Of a stretch of 64,000 bases of DNA, positions 17,701 through 27,475 are shown in pieces. Numbering within the stretch: the stretch's first letter is position 1; every line of letters begins with the position of its first letter. The notes under the pieces are model-generated. The model was given only the letters and a program-made list of their open reading frames with translations. It was not told the origin of the DNA and did not search any database. The translations under genes were made by a program, and so were the position numbers. This DNA comes from Miltoncostaea marina (GTDB lineage Bacteria; Actinomycetota; Thermoleophilia; Miltoncostaeales; Miltoncostaeaceae), in assembly GCF_018141525.1 (NCBI RefSeq), contig NZ_CP064655.1, positions 806,001 to 870,000 of the forward strand, read 5' to 3'.

Positions 17701-18387
17701 ATGCCCGTCGCCGCAATCGTCGTCGCCGCCGGGGCCGGCGTCCGCATGGGCGCGGGCGTCCCCAAGGCGCTCATGCCGCTCGCCGGCCGGCCCATGGTGG
17801 CGTGGACGCTCGAGGCCCTCGCCGCCGCAGGGCGCATCGACCACGTGGTGGTCGCCGCGCCGCCCGGCATGGAGGACCAGGTGCGGGCCGCGGTCGGCCG
17901 CGACGGCCTCGCCGTGGTGCCCGGCGGCGCCAGCCGGGCCGAGTCGGTGCGCGAGGCGCTCGCGGCGGTGCCCGCCGCCGCCGGGCGGGTGCTCGTGCAC
18001 GACGCCGCCCGCCCGCTGATGGCGCCGGAGCTCGTGGGCGCGGTGCTCGACGCGCTCGAGCACGCCGACGGCGCGATCGCCGCCGCCCCGGTCGTCGACA
18101 CCCTGAAGCTCGCCGACGACGCCGGGGCCATCGCCCGCACCGTGCCGCGCGAGGGGCTCTGGGGCGCCCAGACCCCCCAGGCCTTCCACACGGCCACGCT
18201 GCGCGCGGCCGTGGCCGCCGCCGACGCCGCGGGCCGCCTGGCGCTCGCCACCGACTGCGCCTCGCTGCTCGAGGGCAGCGGCGCCACGGTGCGGCTGGTG
18301 CCGAGCACCGCGCCCAACCCCAAGGTGACCACCCCGGCCGACCGCGCCCTGGCCGAGGCCATGCTCGCGGCGCGGGGCGGCGGGTAG
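17701..18387 (+). CDS. ispD: 2-C-methyl-D-erythritol 4-phosphate cytidylyltransferase
   Basis: The third enzyme of the MEP isoprenoid pathway; it attaches CMP to methylerythritol phosphate. It has 228 residues. The nucleotide-binding loop AAGAGVRMGAGVPKALMPLAG opens the protein, and VHDAARPL near residue 99, APVVDTLK and REGLWGAQTPQAF follow. NPKVTTPAD near the end contacts the substrate. All are family landmarks with catalytic Arg and Lys in place. It belongs with ispF, which follows after one intervening PHP phosphatase gene. Confidence 0.95.
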   Translation: MPVAAIVVAAGAGVRMGAGVPKALMPLAGRPMVAWTLEALAAAGRIDHVVVAAPPGMEDQVRAAVGRDGLAVVPGGASRAESVREALAAVPAAAGRVLVHDAARPLMAPELVGAVLDALEHADGAIAAAPVVDTLKLADDAGAIARTVPREGLWGAQTPQAFHTATLRAAVAAADAAGRLALATDCASLLEGSGATVRLVPSTAPNPKVTTPADRALAEAMLAARGGG

Positions 18388-18403
18388 GATCCCCCGCGAT
18401 CCC

Positions 18404-19264
18404 GTGCTGACCGACTACCACATGCATCTGCAGCCGGACGGCCGGGACGCCCGGAGGGCGGCGGCCCACCGCTGGGAGGCGCACGGCGGCCACCTGTCGA
18501 CCGGCTGGATCGGCGAGTACGTCGCGCGGGCGCGCTCGCGGGCGGTGACCGAGATCGCGTTCACCGAGCACGTCCACCGCTTCGCCCAGGCGCGCGATTG
18601 GCTCGACAACCCCTGGTGGCGCGAGGAGGCCACCGAGGACGTCGACGCCTACTGCGACGCGCTGGTGGCGGCCCGCGAGGCCGGCCTGCCGGTGCTCGTC
18701 GGCGTCGAGATGGATTGGCTGCCCGGTCGCGAGGACGAGGTCGCCCGCTTCCTGGAGGGCCGGCCGTTCGACCTGGTGCTCGGCTCGGTGCACTGGCTGG
18801 GCGCCCACGGCGTCGACCACCCCGATTTCCCGGCCTGGGACGCCATGGACGCGCAGGCCGTCTGGTCGGCGTACCTCGACGAGCTCGTGGCCGCGGCCCG
18901 CTCGGGCCTGTTCGACGTGCTCGCCCACCCCGACCTGCCCAAGGTCTTCGGCCACCGCATGCCTGCCGCGCTCGCCGAGCGCCTGGACGAGGCCGTCGCG
19001 GCGATCGCGGCGAGCGGCGTGGCGATCGAGTGCTCCTCGGCCGGCCTGCGCAAGCCGGTCGGCGAGCTCTACCCCGAGCCCGGCCTGCTGGCGCGCCTGC
19101 GGGCCGCCGGCGCGCCCGCGACGCTGGCGAGCGACGCCCACTCGCCCGACGACGTCGCCGCCGACTACCCCACCGCCGTCGCCGCCCTGCGCGGCGCCGG
19201 CTACGAGACGCTCACCCGCTTCCGCGGGCGCACGCCGACCCAGGAGACGCTGCGATGGGGATGA
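18404..19264 (+). CDS. PHP-domain phosphatase, histidinol-phosphatase type
   Basis: A 286-residue member of the PHP metal-dependent phosphoesterase family, closest in layout to HisK/HisJ histidinol-phosphatases. Metal ligands appear in order: DYHMHL at the start, FTEHVH near residue 50, GVEMDW near 101, GSVHWL near 127, AHPDL near 169, and SDAHSPDD near 246. The GTG start at 18404 is immediately followed by the first metal motif. It lies between ispD and ispF and its end overlaps ispF by 10 bases. Histidine biosynthesis is the most likely role, but no his genes are nearby, so the true substrate could differ. Confidence 0.82.
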   Translation: MLTDYHMHLQPDGRDARRAAAHRWEAHGGHLSTGWIGEYVARARSRAVTEIAFTEHVHRFAQARDWLDNPWWREEATEDVDAYCDALVAAREAGLPVLVGVEMDWLPGREDEVARFLEGRPFDLVLGSVHWLGAHGVDHPDFPAWDAMDAQAVWSAYLDELVAAARSGLFDVLAHPDLPKVFGHRMPAALAERLDEAVAAIAASGVAIECSSAGLRKPVGELYPEPGLLARLRAAGAPATLASDAHSPDDVAADYPTAVAALRGAGYETLTRFRGRTPTQETLRWG

Positions 19265-19721
19265 GGGTCGGCACGGGGGTGGACGCCCACCGCTTCGGCC
19301 TCGGGCGCCCGCTGCTGCTGGGCACCCTGCGGGTCGACCACCCGGAGGGGCTGATGGGCCACTCCGACGGCGACGTGATCGCGCACGCGGTCTGCGACGC
19401 GCTGCTCGCCGCCTGCGGCCTGCCCGACATCGGCGTCGTCTTCCCCTCCGGCGACCCGCGCTGGGCCGGCGTGTCCGGCGCGCGCATGCTGGCGGTCGTG
19501 GCGGAGCGGATGGCCGAGGCCGGCTTCGCGGTCGTCAACGTGCACGCGGTGGCCGTCTGCGAGGCGCCGCGGCTGGCGCCGTACCGGGAGGGCATGGCGG
19601 CCGCCATGTCGTCGATCATCGGCGGCCCGGTGACCGTCGCCGCCACGACCACCGACGGCCTCGGCGCGCTCGGCCGGGGCGAGGGCGTCGCCTGCACGGC
19701 CGTCGCGCTGGTGGAGTCGGC

Positions 19722-19725
<4 letters not shown>
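19255..19725 (+). CDS. ispF: 2-C-methyl-D-erythritol 2,4-cyclodiphosphate synthase
   Basis: Cyclises CDP-methylerythritol phosphate in the MEP pathway. It has 156 residues, the normal size for this trimeric enzyme. GTGVDAHRFG near the start and HSDGDVIAHAVCDALLAA (residues about 38-55) hold the zinc ligands; GLPDIGVVFPSGDPRW and TTDGLGALGRGEGVACTAV near the end are typical. The start ATG 19255 has AGGAG 8 bases ahead; ATG 19261 is an alternative. cysS follows with a 4-base overlap. Confidence 0.95.
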
Positions 19726-21115
<1,390 letters not shown>

Positions 21116-21119
<4 letters not shown>

Positions 21120-21829
21120 GCCGCCGCCGTCCGCGTCCGGACGGGGCGGAGGTCGTCTACGGCCGCAACCCGGTGCGCGAGCTGCTGGCCGCCGGGCGGC
21201 GCGAGGTCCACGAGGTCGTCGCCCTGCCGCAGCTCGCCGGCGAGCCCTGGCTGGCGGGCGCAGACGTGCGCACCGCGGGCCGCGACGAGCTCGGCCGTAT
21301 CGCCGGCACCGCCGACCACCAGGGCGTGGTGGCCCTCACGGGGGCCTACCCCTACGCCGAGCCCGCCGAGCTGCTGGCGCGCCCCGGCCCCGTCGTCTGC
21401 CTGGACGGCGCCCAGGACCCGCGCAACCTGGGCGCCATCGCCCGGGTCGCCGAGGCCGCCGGCGCGGCCGGCATCGTGATCCAGCGCCGGGGCAGCCCGG
21501 GCGTCACCCCGGTCGTGGCGAAGGCGTCGGCCGGGGCGGTCGAGCACCTCGCGATCGCGCGGGTCGGCAGCATGGTCGCCTTCCTCCACGACGCCCGGGG
21601 CGGCGGCCGCCTCGCGATCGGCGCCCACCCCGACGGCGCCGAGGACTACCGGGCGCTCGCCTGGCCGCGCGACGTGCTGCTCGTGATGGGGGCGGAGGGG
21701 GAGGGGCTGCGCCCCCGCGTGCGCGAGTCGTGCGACCACCTGGCGCGCATCCCGATGGCGGGGCGGGTGGCCTCGCTCAACATCTCGGTCGCCACGGCGT
21801 TGCTGCTGTATGAAACGTTGCGCACGTAG
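21116..21829 (+). CDS. rlmB: 23S rRNA (guanosine-2'-O)-methyltransferase RlmB-like (SpoU/TrmH family)
   Basis: A SPOUT-fold RNA 2'-O-methyltransferase. It has 237 residues from GTG 21116. An N-terminal substrate-binding domain opens with VVYGRNPVRELLAAG, and the three SpoU motifs follow: LDGAQDPRNLGAIARVAEAAG (motif 1), VLLVMGAEGEGLRP (motif 2) and IPMAGRVASLNISVATALLLYE (motif 3). It is the last gene of the cysS transcript before a gap containing the SigH-like promoter. G2251 of 23S rRNA is the usual target; that is family knowledge. Confidence 0.93.
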
Positions 21830-21857
21830 GATTTCCGCTATTTGCGGGATTGCCGCG

Positions 21858-21886
21858 TTGACCCGGGCTTGTACGGACGATAACAA
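21858..21886 (+). promoter_or_regulatory. Sigma-70-type promoter for the SigH-like gene
   Basis: TTGACC at 21858-21863 and TAACAA at 21881-21886 with a 17-base spacer, the best housekeeping promoter match in the window. It is about 70 bases upstream of the sigma-factor ATG, in an AT-richer gap. Confidence 0.72.
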
Positions 21887-21956
21887 TGCTCAACTCGTCC
21901 GATCCAAACGCTTCAGTTCAGCTTGAGACTCCGCGCTCGAGCGAGGGAGAAAGCCC

Positions 21957-22661
21957 ATGGCCATCGCGTTCTCACGTGCACAGACAGCATCCAGGGGGCG
22001 CGCCGACCGGGCCGAGGGCACCGGGGCTCAACCTTTCGTCGAGGCACAGGATCGGGCCCTGATCAGCCGCGCCCGCGCGGGCGATCCCGCCGCGATGGAC
22101 AAGCTGATCGACAAGTACCGCGGGTTCGTCCGCATGAAGGCGAGCGCGTACTTCCTCGCCGGCGGCGAGAGCGAGGACCTCATCCAGGAGGGCCTCATCG
22201 GCTTCTTCAAGGCCGTGCGCGACTACCGGGTCGACCGCGAGGCCTCGTTCCGCTCGTTCGCCGAGCTGTGCGTGACGCGCCAGATCATCACCGCCATCAA
22301 GACGGCCGCCCGCAACAAGCACGCCCCGCTCAACACCTACGTGTCGTTCAGCCACACGCGCGCGGGGTCGAGCGGCGACCAGGAGATGTCGCTCGCCGAG
22401 GTCCTCCCGAGCGACCCGGTCGTCGACCCCGTCTCCCAGGTGATCTCATCCGAGGAGCTTCGCAGCCTCGTCGGATGCCTCGGCGAGACCCTCTCCGACC
22501 TCGAGAGCGGCGTCCTCACCATGTACCTCGAGGGGCGCCCCTACGAGGAGATCGCCGGCCGCCTCGACTGCACCCCGAAGACGGTCGACAACGCCCTCCA
22601 GCGCGTGAAGCGGAAGGTGCAGACCCACCTGCGGAGCCGCGAGGTCATCGACCTGCGGTAG
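21957..22661 (+). CDS. RNA polymerase sigma factor, SigH (Spo0H)-like
   Basis: A 234-residue sigma-70 family factor most like SigH of Bacillus. The segments AMDKLIDKYRGFVRMKASAY, ESEDLIQEGLIGFFKAVRDY and SFRSFAELCVTRQIITAIKT (region 2) and YEEIAGRLDCTPKTVDNALQ (region 4) closely follow that protein. In Bacillus SigH directs stationary-phase and early sporulation genes; its targets here are unknown. GAGGGAGAAA lies ahead of the ATG. Its place at the end of the cysS-rlmB cluster repeats the Bacillus order. The first 35 residues are a variable lead. Confidence 0.9.
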   Translation: MAIAFSRAQTASRGRADRAEGTGAQPFVEAQDRALISRARAGDPAAMDKLIDKYRGFVRMKASAYFLAGGESEDLIQEGLIGFFKAVRDYRVDREASFRSFAELCVTRQIITAIKTAARNKHAPLNTYVSFSHTRAGSSGDQEMSLAEVLPSDPVVDPVSQVISSEELRSLVGCLGETLSDLESGVLTMYLEGRPYEEIAGRLDCTPKTVDNALQRVKRKVQTHLRSREVIDLR

Positions 22662-22775
22662 ACCCGGGCGCCGCATACGGGCCGCGACCCGCGCGACGAC
22701 GATTGTCACCGCATCAGGGCCCCGCATAGGGTCACCGCATCCAGGACGCCCGTCGTTCCATCCCGGAGGTGGCCG

Positions 22776-23291
22776 GTGGGGGAGATCGTCTCCTGGCTCA
22801 GGGGCTACTCGAAGCCGGTGGCGATCCTCCTCGTGATCGCGGCCGCGGCGCTCTTCGTCGTCCGCGCCGTCGTCGAGGAGACGGTCCGCTCCGAGTTCGA
22901 GGCCGAGCGGACGGAGCGGGAGCTGCGCCTCACGCGACGCTCGGGCTTCGAGGACCGGCTTCTCACCCGGCGGTTCAACCTGGTGGCGGGGCTGAGCGGG
23001 CGCCTGGGGCGCGTGGCCACCGACATCAACCGGCAGCACGCCGGCCGCGTCCCGTCGCGCGCCATCGAGCCGAGGCTCACGGCGGTGTATGAGGACCTCA
23101 CCTCCGAGCGGGTGGTCCTGGGGGACCAGTTCCACGCGCTGCTCAGGACCATGGCCGACGACGTCATGTCGTTGTGGCGGGCGCCGACGCCGGAGGCGGC
23201 GGACCGGCGCTCGAGACGGATCATGATCGTCGATTCCCAGCTTCGCGACGCCGTCGAGGAGACGTTCCGGGTCAGCGAGATACGCCCATGA
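22776..23291 (+). CDS. Membrane-anchored protein of unknown function
   Basis: A 171-residue protein with one N-terminal membrane helix (about residues 13-34) followed by a charged, mostly helical domain rich in Arg and Glu (ETVRSEFEAERTERELRLTR), probably facing one side of the membrane as a coiled coil. No catalytic motif is seen. The GTG start at 22776 has GGAGG nearby. It lies 114 bases behind the SigH-like gene and could share its transcript, but whether it regulates that sigma factor cannot be told from the sequence. Confidence 0.65.
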   Translation: MGEIVSWLRGYSKPVAILLVIAAAALFVVRAVVEETVRSEFEAERTERELRLTRRSGFEDRLLTRRFNLVAGLSGRLGRVATDINRQHAGRVPSRAIEPRLTAVYEDLTSERVVLGDQFHALLRTMADDVMSLWRAPTPEAADRRSRRIMIVDSQLRDAVEETFRVSEIRP

Positions 23292-23324
23292 GCGCCCGGC
23301 GCGCGCCGGCATGAGGCTTCCGCC

Positions 23325-23600
23325 TCAGCGGATCGCGAACCGCCGGACGCCCTCTGGGGCCTCGTCGAGCGGCTCGACGCGCTGCACCTGCGCACGTGGT
23401 GGGCCGACCGAGCACCACGCCACCATCGCCGCGACGGCCTCCTCCGGCCCCTCGAACACGGCCTCGACGGTGCCGTCGGCGGTGTTCCGCACCCACCCCG
23501 CGACGCCTCGTCGCTCCGCCTCCTGACGGCAGGAGTCCCTGAAGAAGACGCCCTGGACCCGTCCGTGGACGATCACGCGGCGGCGCACGAGGTCGCTCAC
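23325..23600 (-). CDS. acyP: Acylphosphatase
   Basis: A 91-residue enzyme that hydrolyses acyl phosphates. The signature VIVHGRVQGVFFRDSCRQEA carries the catalytic arginine, and GWVRNTADGTVEAVFEG carries the catalytic asparagine; both are intact. The start is the GTG at 23600, which overlaps the stop of the upstream CoA-transferase gene, implying co-transcription. The pairing with a CoA-transferase may be incidental. Confidence 0.93.
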   Translation of the reverse strand: MSDLVRRRVIVHGRVQGVFFRDSCRQEAERRGVAGWVRNTADGTVEAVFEGPEEAVAAMVAWCSVGPPRAQVQRVEPLDEAPEGVRRFAIR

Positions 23601-24790
23601 GTCGCGGCGACCGCCACGCCGGCGGCGAGGAGCCGCTCGATCTCGGCGTCGTCGTGGCCCAGCTCCGCGAGCACCTCGCGGGTGTCGGCGCCGAGCCGGC
23701 GGCCCGCGAAGCGGATCGCGCCGGGGGTGTCGGAGAGCTTCACGACCGGCGCGGTCATGGTGAGGCGGCCGAGCTCGTGGTCGTCGATCTCTGCGAGCAG
23801 GCCCTCCGCGCGGGCCTGGGGGTCGTCGAAGAGCTCGTCGCGCTCCTGGACGGGGACGGCGGGCACGCCGTGGGCGGCGAAGGCCTCGTCCCATTCCGCG
23901 GTCGTGCGCTCGCGCAGGGTCGGGGCGAACTCGGCGACGAGCTCCTCGGCGCGGGTGACGCGGGCGGCGCGGTCGTCCCACGGCGGCGCGTCGAGCAGCC
24001 CGGGGCGCCCGACGGCCTCGCAGAAGCGGCGGGCCAGGCGCTCGGCGTAGGCGGCGACGGCGATCCAGCCGTCGCGCGTTGCGTAGGCGCGGTAGAAGGC
24101 GCGGGAGAAGGTCGGCGTGCCGTGCTGCGGGAGGCTCTCGATGCGCACCAGCGAGTGGGCGTTGAGGGCGACGGCGGAGCCGAGGATCGAGGCCTCGACC
24201 CGCTGGCCGCGGCCGGTGCGGCCGCGCTCGATGAGGGCGGCGAGGATGCCGGTGGAGGCCAGCAGCGGCAGGGCCGTGTCGTTGATCGGCACGGGCGACC
24301 CGGTCGGCGGGCTGCCGGGCGTCGCCCAGCCGGGCGGCATGAAGCCGGCCAGCGCCTCGCCGAGCAGGTCGTAGCCCGGCCGGCCGCCGCGGGGGCCCTC
24401 CCGGCCGAAGGCGGAGATCTCGCAGTAGACGAGCCCCGGGTTGAGCCTGCGGGCGTCCTCCCAGCCGAAGCCGAGCTTCTCGGGGACGCCGGGGCGCATG
24501 TTGGTGACCAGGACGTCGGCGCGGGCGACGAGCTGGCGCACGACGGCGCGGCCGTCGTCGGTGGCGAGGTCGAGGCAGACGGCCCGCTTGTTGCGGTTGG
24601 CCTGGGCGTAGTGGCGGCTCATGCCGGGCCGGCCGGGGATGCGCTCGTGGTCGCGCCACTCGTCGCCGGACGGGCGCTCGACCTTGATCACCTCGGCGCC
24701 GAGATCGCCCAGGTGCATGGCGGTCAGCGGCCCCGCGAGGTTGTGCGAGCAGTCGAGCACGCGGAGGCCGGTCAGCGGAGGGGGACCCAC
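23597..24790 (-). CDS. CaiB/BaiF family (family III) CoA-transferase
   Basis: A 397-residue enzyme of the family that moves CoA between carboxylic acids. It opens with LRVLDCSHNLAGPLTAMHLGDLGAEVIKVE and continues with NRNKRAVCLDL, GYDLLGEALAGFM (with the expected nucleophilic aspartate), and a late region ETREVLAELGHDDAEIERLLAAG. Substrates cannot be told; related enzymes act on carnitine, bile acids, formyl/oxalyl or methylacyl groups. It diverges from pspA over a gap of about 50 bases and overlaps the acylphosphatase gene by 4 bases. Confidence 0.9.
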   Translation of the reverse strand: MGPPPLTGLRVLDCSHNLAGPLTAMHLGDLGAEVIKVERPSGDEWRDHERIPGRPGMSRHYAQANRNKRAVCLDLATDDGRAVVRQLVARADVLVTNMRPGVPEKLGFGWEDARRLNPGLVYCEISAFGREGPRGGRPGYDLLGEALAGFMPPGWATPGSPPTGSPVPINDTALPLLASTGILAALIERGRTGRGQRVEASILGSAVALNAHSLVRIESLPQHGTPTFSRAFYRAYATRDGWIAVAAYAERLARRFCEAVGRPGLLDAPPWDDRAARVTRAEELVAEFAPTLRERTTAEWDEAFAAHGVPAVPVQERDELFDDPQARAEGLLAEIDDHELGRLTMTAPVVKLSDTPGAIRFAGRRLGADTREVLAELGHDDAEIERLLAAGVAVAAT

Positions 24791-24801
24791 GGGGCCGATG
24801 C

Positions 24802-24807
24802 TATCCT
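24802..24807 (+). promoter_or_regulatory. -10 box upstream of pspA
   Basis: TATCCT at 24802-24807, 37 bases before the pspA ATG. No -35 hexamer is clear; the region overlaps the 5' end of the divergent CoA-transferase gene. Confidence 0.4.
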
Positions 24808-24844
24808 CGGCCGGTTCGCCGGCGCACTCGGGAGGAGCGGTCCC

Positions 24845-25594
24845 ATGGGCCTCATGGCTCGGTTCACGACCATCGTCAAGGCCAAGGCCAGCAAGGCCCT
24901 CGACAAGGCCGAGGATCCGCGCGAGACGCTCGACTACTCGTACGAGAAGCAGCTGGAGCTGCTGCAGAAGGTGCGCCGCGGCGTCGCCGACGTGGCGACG
25001 AGCAAGAAGCGCCTGGAGCTGCAGGCGGCAAAGCTCGAGCAGAACGTCGAGAAGCTCGACGGCCAGGCCCGCCAGGCGCTGCAGCAGAGCCGCGAGGACC
25101 TCGCCCGCGTGGCGCTGGAGCGCAAGAAGGCGGTCCAGCTGCAGTTGCAGAGCATCGACGAGCAGCGCGCCCAGCTGCAGGGTGAGCAGGACAAGCTGGT
25201 GCTGGCCGAGCAGCGGCTCTCGGCCAAGGTCGAGGCCTTCCGCACCCGCAAGGAGACGATCAAGGCCCAGTACACGGCGGCGGAGGCCCAGACGAAGATC
25301 GGCGAGGCTTTCAGCGGCGTGTCGGAGGAGATGGCCGACGTCGGCATGGCGATCGAGCGGGCCGAGAACAAGACCGAGACGATGCGCGCCCGCGCCGGCG
25401 CCATCGACGAGCTGCTCGAGTCGGGCGCCCTCACCGACATCACCGACGGGCGCGACTCCATCGACCGCGAGCTCGAGCAGCTGGCGATCGGCGGCAGCGT
25501 CGACGCCGAGCTGGAGAAGATGCGCGCCGAGCTCGGCCCCGGGTCGGGCGCCTCCGGCCAGGGTTCCATCGAGAGCGGGGAGAAGGCGTCGTGA
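24845..25594 (+). CDS. pspA: Phage shock protein A (PspA/IM30/Vipp1 family)
   Basis: A peripheral membrane ESCRT-III-like protein that polymerises on stressed membranes. It has 249 residues, almost entirely helical coiled coil. It opens GLMARFTTIVKAKASKALDK (the amphipathic membrane-binding helix) and continues with the family pattern DPRETLDYSYEKQLELLQ, QSREDLARVALERKKAV and EAQTKIGEAFSG. The start ATG 24845 has GGGAGGAG about 7 bases ahead; the second ATG (residue 4) is poorly spaced. pspAA overlaps its stop, and pspAB and htpX face it from downstream. Confidence 0.93.
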   Translation: MGLMARFTTIVKAKASKALDKAEDPRETLDYSYEKQLELLQKVRRGVADVATSKKRLELQAAKLEQNVEKLDGQARQALQQSREDLARVALERKKAVQLQLQSIDEQRAQLQGEQDKLVLAEQRLSAKVEAFRTRKETIKAQYTAAEAQTKIGEAFSGVSEEMADVGMAIERAENKTETMRARAGAIDELLESGALTDITDGRDSIDRELEQLAIGGSVDAELEKMRAELGPGSGASGQGSIESGEKAS

Positions 25595-25869
25595 TCGTCA
25601 GGATCCTCGGCGAGGGGCAGTACCGGCTCGACGACGCGGCGTTCGCCGCCGTCAGCGAGATCGACGACCGGGTGCAGGCCGCGGCCGAGGCCGACGACGA
25701 GGCCGGCTTCGCGAGCGCCCTCACGGAGCTGGTCGACGCCGTCATCGCCAAGGGCTCGCCGCTCTCGGCGGACGAGCTGCACGCCTCCGACGCGATCGTG
25801 CCGGGTCACGGCACCACGCTCGCCGAGGCCCGCGAGCTGCTCTCCTCCGAGGGGCTGATCCCCAACTAG
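25591..25869 (+). CDS. pspAA: PspA-associated protein PspAA
   Basis: A 92-residue protein fitting the PspA-associated PspAA family known from actinobacteria and archaea. The features are the N-terminal strand MIVRILGEGQYRLDD, a long acidic helix (VQAAAEADDEAGFASALTEL), and the end SDAIVPGHGTTLAEARELLS followed by EGLIPN. The GTG start at 25591 overlaps the pspA stop (GTGA), so the two are translationally coupled. The exact function is unknown; it is thought to work with PspA in envelope stress. Confidence 0.85.
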   Translation: MIVRILGEGQYRLDDAAFAAVSEIDDRVQAAAEADDEAGFASALTELVDAVIAKGSPLSADELHASDAIVPGHGTTLAEARELLSSEGLIPN

Positions 25870-25878
25870 CGGGGGACG

Positions 25879-25892
25879 GCCGCCCGGGCGGC
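25879..25892. terminator. Bidirectional terminator between pspAA and pspAB
   Basis: A perfect 14-base palindrome GCCGCCCGGGCGGC lies in the 32-base gap between the converging pspAA and pspAB genes, with further CCGGG-type repeats beside it that can lengthen the stem. It is likely to stop transcription from both sides. Confidence 0.45.
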
Positions 25893-25901
25893 GCCCCGGG
25901 C

Positions 25902-26474
25902 TCAGCGCCCGACCGGCGCCTCCCAGACGGGGTACCAGCGCTCCAGCTCGGGCTCGATCGGCAAGTCGGCGCCGAGCGCCGACTTGAGCCGCAGCTCGAG
26001 GGCGTTGTCGCGGCGCCTGCCCTCGCGCGGCGCGAACGGGTAGAAGTTGCCGCGCTTGTACGCGTAGACCAGGTCGACCTGGCCGAGCTCGCCGTCGAAC
26101 CCGAAGACCGCGCACAAGAGGCGCTCCGAGAAGCCGCGGTCCTCCAGCGAGCGGCTCACCACGTGGGTGGTGGTGACGAGGTCCTCCATGTCGGGGTCGT
26201 TGACGACCACCCACGAGAACCCGAGCTCGTCGTCGTGGCGGCTCACCACCGTGCCCGACGACGAGCTGGTGGCGTCGAGCAGCTCCTCGATCTCGCGCAC
26301 CAGGCGCTCGAACTCGCCGGCCTCGATCGACTTGAAGCACACGCCGGCGCGGCCGGTGGTGCGCAGCCCCAGGCCGGCGTCGAGCGTGAGCGCGGCCGAG
26401 CCGAGGGCGAAGAGCTGGTCGAGGTCGGCGCGCTTGGGCGTGCGCTGGCCGCGCAGGATGTCGAAGAGCCCCAC
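25902..26474 (-). CDS. pspAB: PspA-associated protein PspAB
   Basis: A 190-residue soluble protein matching the PspAB family that accompanies PspA and HtpX in actinobacteria. Landmarks are GLFDILRGQRTPKRADLDQL, DELGFSWVVVNDPDMEDLVT, DLVYAYKRGNFYPFAP, RDNALELRLKSALG and the ending LERWYPVWEAPVG. The function is unknown. The GTG start at 26474 has GGAGG (complement of 26484-26488) 9 bases ahead, overlapping the htpX stop, so it is translated from the htpX transcript. Confidence 0.85.
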   Translation of the reverse strand: MGLFDILRGQRTPKRADLDQLFALGSAALTLDAGLGLRTTGRAGVCFKSIEAGEFERLVREIEELLDATSSSSGTVVSRHDDELGFSWVVVNDPDMEDLVTTTHVVSRSLEDRGFSERLLCAVFGFDGELGQVDLVYAYKRGNFYPFAPREGRRRDNALELRLKSALGADLPIEPELERWYPVWEAPVGR

Positions 26475-26487
26475 GGGGGCTTGCCTC

Positions 26488-27414
26488 CTAGAGGGTGGCG
26501 CCGGGGTTCGCGTCGAGCTGCGCCTGCATCGCCAGCAGCCGCTCGATGCGCTTCTCGACCGGCGGGTGCGTGGAGACGAGGCTCGACAGCGAGAACCCGC
26601 GCGAGACGGCCGGGATGATGAAGAAGGCGTTCATGCCCTCGGCGGCGCGCAGGTCCTTCGTGGGGATGCGCGCCATGTCTCCGGAGATGTGCGCGAGCGC
26701 GGCGGCGAGCTGCGCGGGGGCGCCGGTCATGATCGCCGCCCCGCGGTCGGCCGCGAACTCGCGGTAGCGCGAGAGCGCGCGCAGCAGCAGGAACGACACG
26801 ATGTAGACCACGATCGAGACCAGCACCACGATCAGGAACACGGCGGCGCCGTTGTCGCGCCGGTCGCGGCCGCCGCCGCCCATCATCCCGCTGTAGACGC
26901 CCATCCGGACCAGCAGGCCGGCCACCGTCGCGAGGAACCCGGCGACGGTCATCACCACCACGTCGCGATTGGCGATGTGCGCCAGCTCGTGGGCGATGAC
27001 GCCCTCCAGCTCGCGGGGCTCCAGGCGGGCCATGATGCCGGTGGTCACGCAGACGGTCGCGCTCTTGCGGCTGTGGCCGGCGGCGAAGGCGTTGGGCACC
27101 TCCGTGTCGGCGATCGCGACCTTCGGCTTCGGGATGTCGTTGAGCTGGCAGAGCCGCTCGATCATCGCGTGCAGCTCGGGCGCCTCGTGCGGCTCGGTGA
27201 CCCTCGCCCGCATGGAGGCCAGCGCCAGCTTGTCGCCGAGCAGCAGCTGCACCAGCGCGATGGCCCCGGCGATCACCAGCACCGCCACGGCGCTGACGCC
27301 GGCGGCGATGAGGGCGCTGATGAAGACGACGTAGATCACGCCCAGCCCGAGCATGGTGAGCGTCATGCGGGTCGTCAGCCCGCGATCGCGTCCGTACCAC
27401 CTGCGTGCCGCCAC
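26488..27414 (-). CDS. htpX: Membrane zinc metalloprotease HtpX (M48)
   Basis: An integral membrane protease for quality control of membrane proteins. It has 308 residues. Two hydrophobic segments lie near residues 15-60, the zinc motif HELAHIANRD follows near 140, two more segments come at about 150-215, and the third zinc ligand sits in REFAADRGA near 220. The end STHPPVEKRIERLLAM is family-typical. It heads a minus-strand operon with pspAB that faces pspA-pspAA, placing all four genes in one envelope-stress locus. Confidence 0.95.
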   Translation of the reverse strand: MAARRWYGRDRGLTTRMTLTMLGLGVIYVVFISALIAAGVSAVAVLVIAGAIALVQLLLGDKLALASMRARVTEPHEAPELHAMIERLCQLNDIPKPKVAIADTEVPNAFAAGHSRKSATVCVTTGIMARLEPRELEGVIAHELAHIANRDVVVMTVAGFLATVAGLLVRMGVYSGMMGGGGRDRRDNGAAVFLIVVLVSIVVYIVSFLLLRALSRYREFAADRGAAIMTGAPAQLAAALAHISGDMARIPTKDLRAAEGMNAFFIIPAVSRGFSLSSLVSTHPPVEKRIERLLAMQAQLDANPGATL

Positions 27415-27463
27415 GTCGTCTCCCCTCGGGCTCCGACCCCTGATTGTAGCCGGCTCCGGCGCG

Positions 27464-27475
27464 TACCCTTAGCCC
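27464..27475 (+). promoter_or_regulatory. Candidate -10 box for a leaderless transcript
   Basis: TACCCT at 27464-27469 lies exactly 6 bases before the GTG start at 27476, with no Shine-Dalgarno sequence. The same arrangement occurs before folP and the gene at 38004. Confidence 0.45.
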
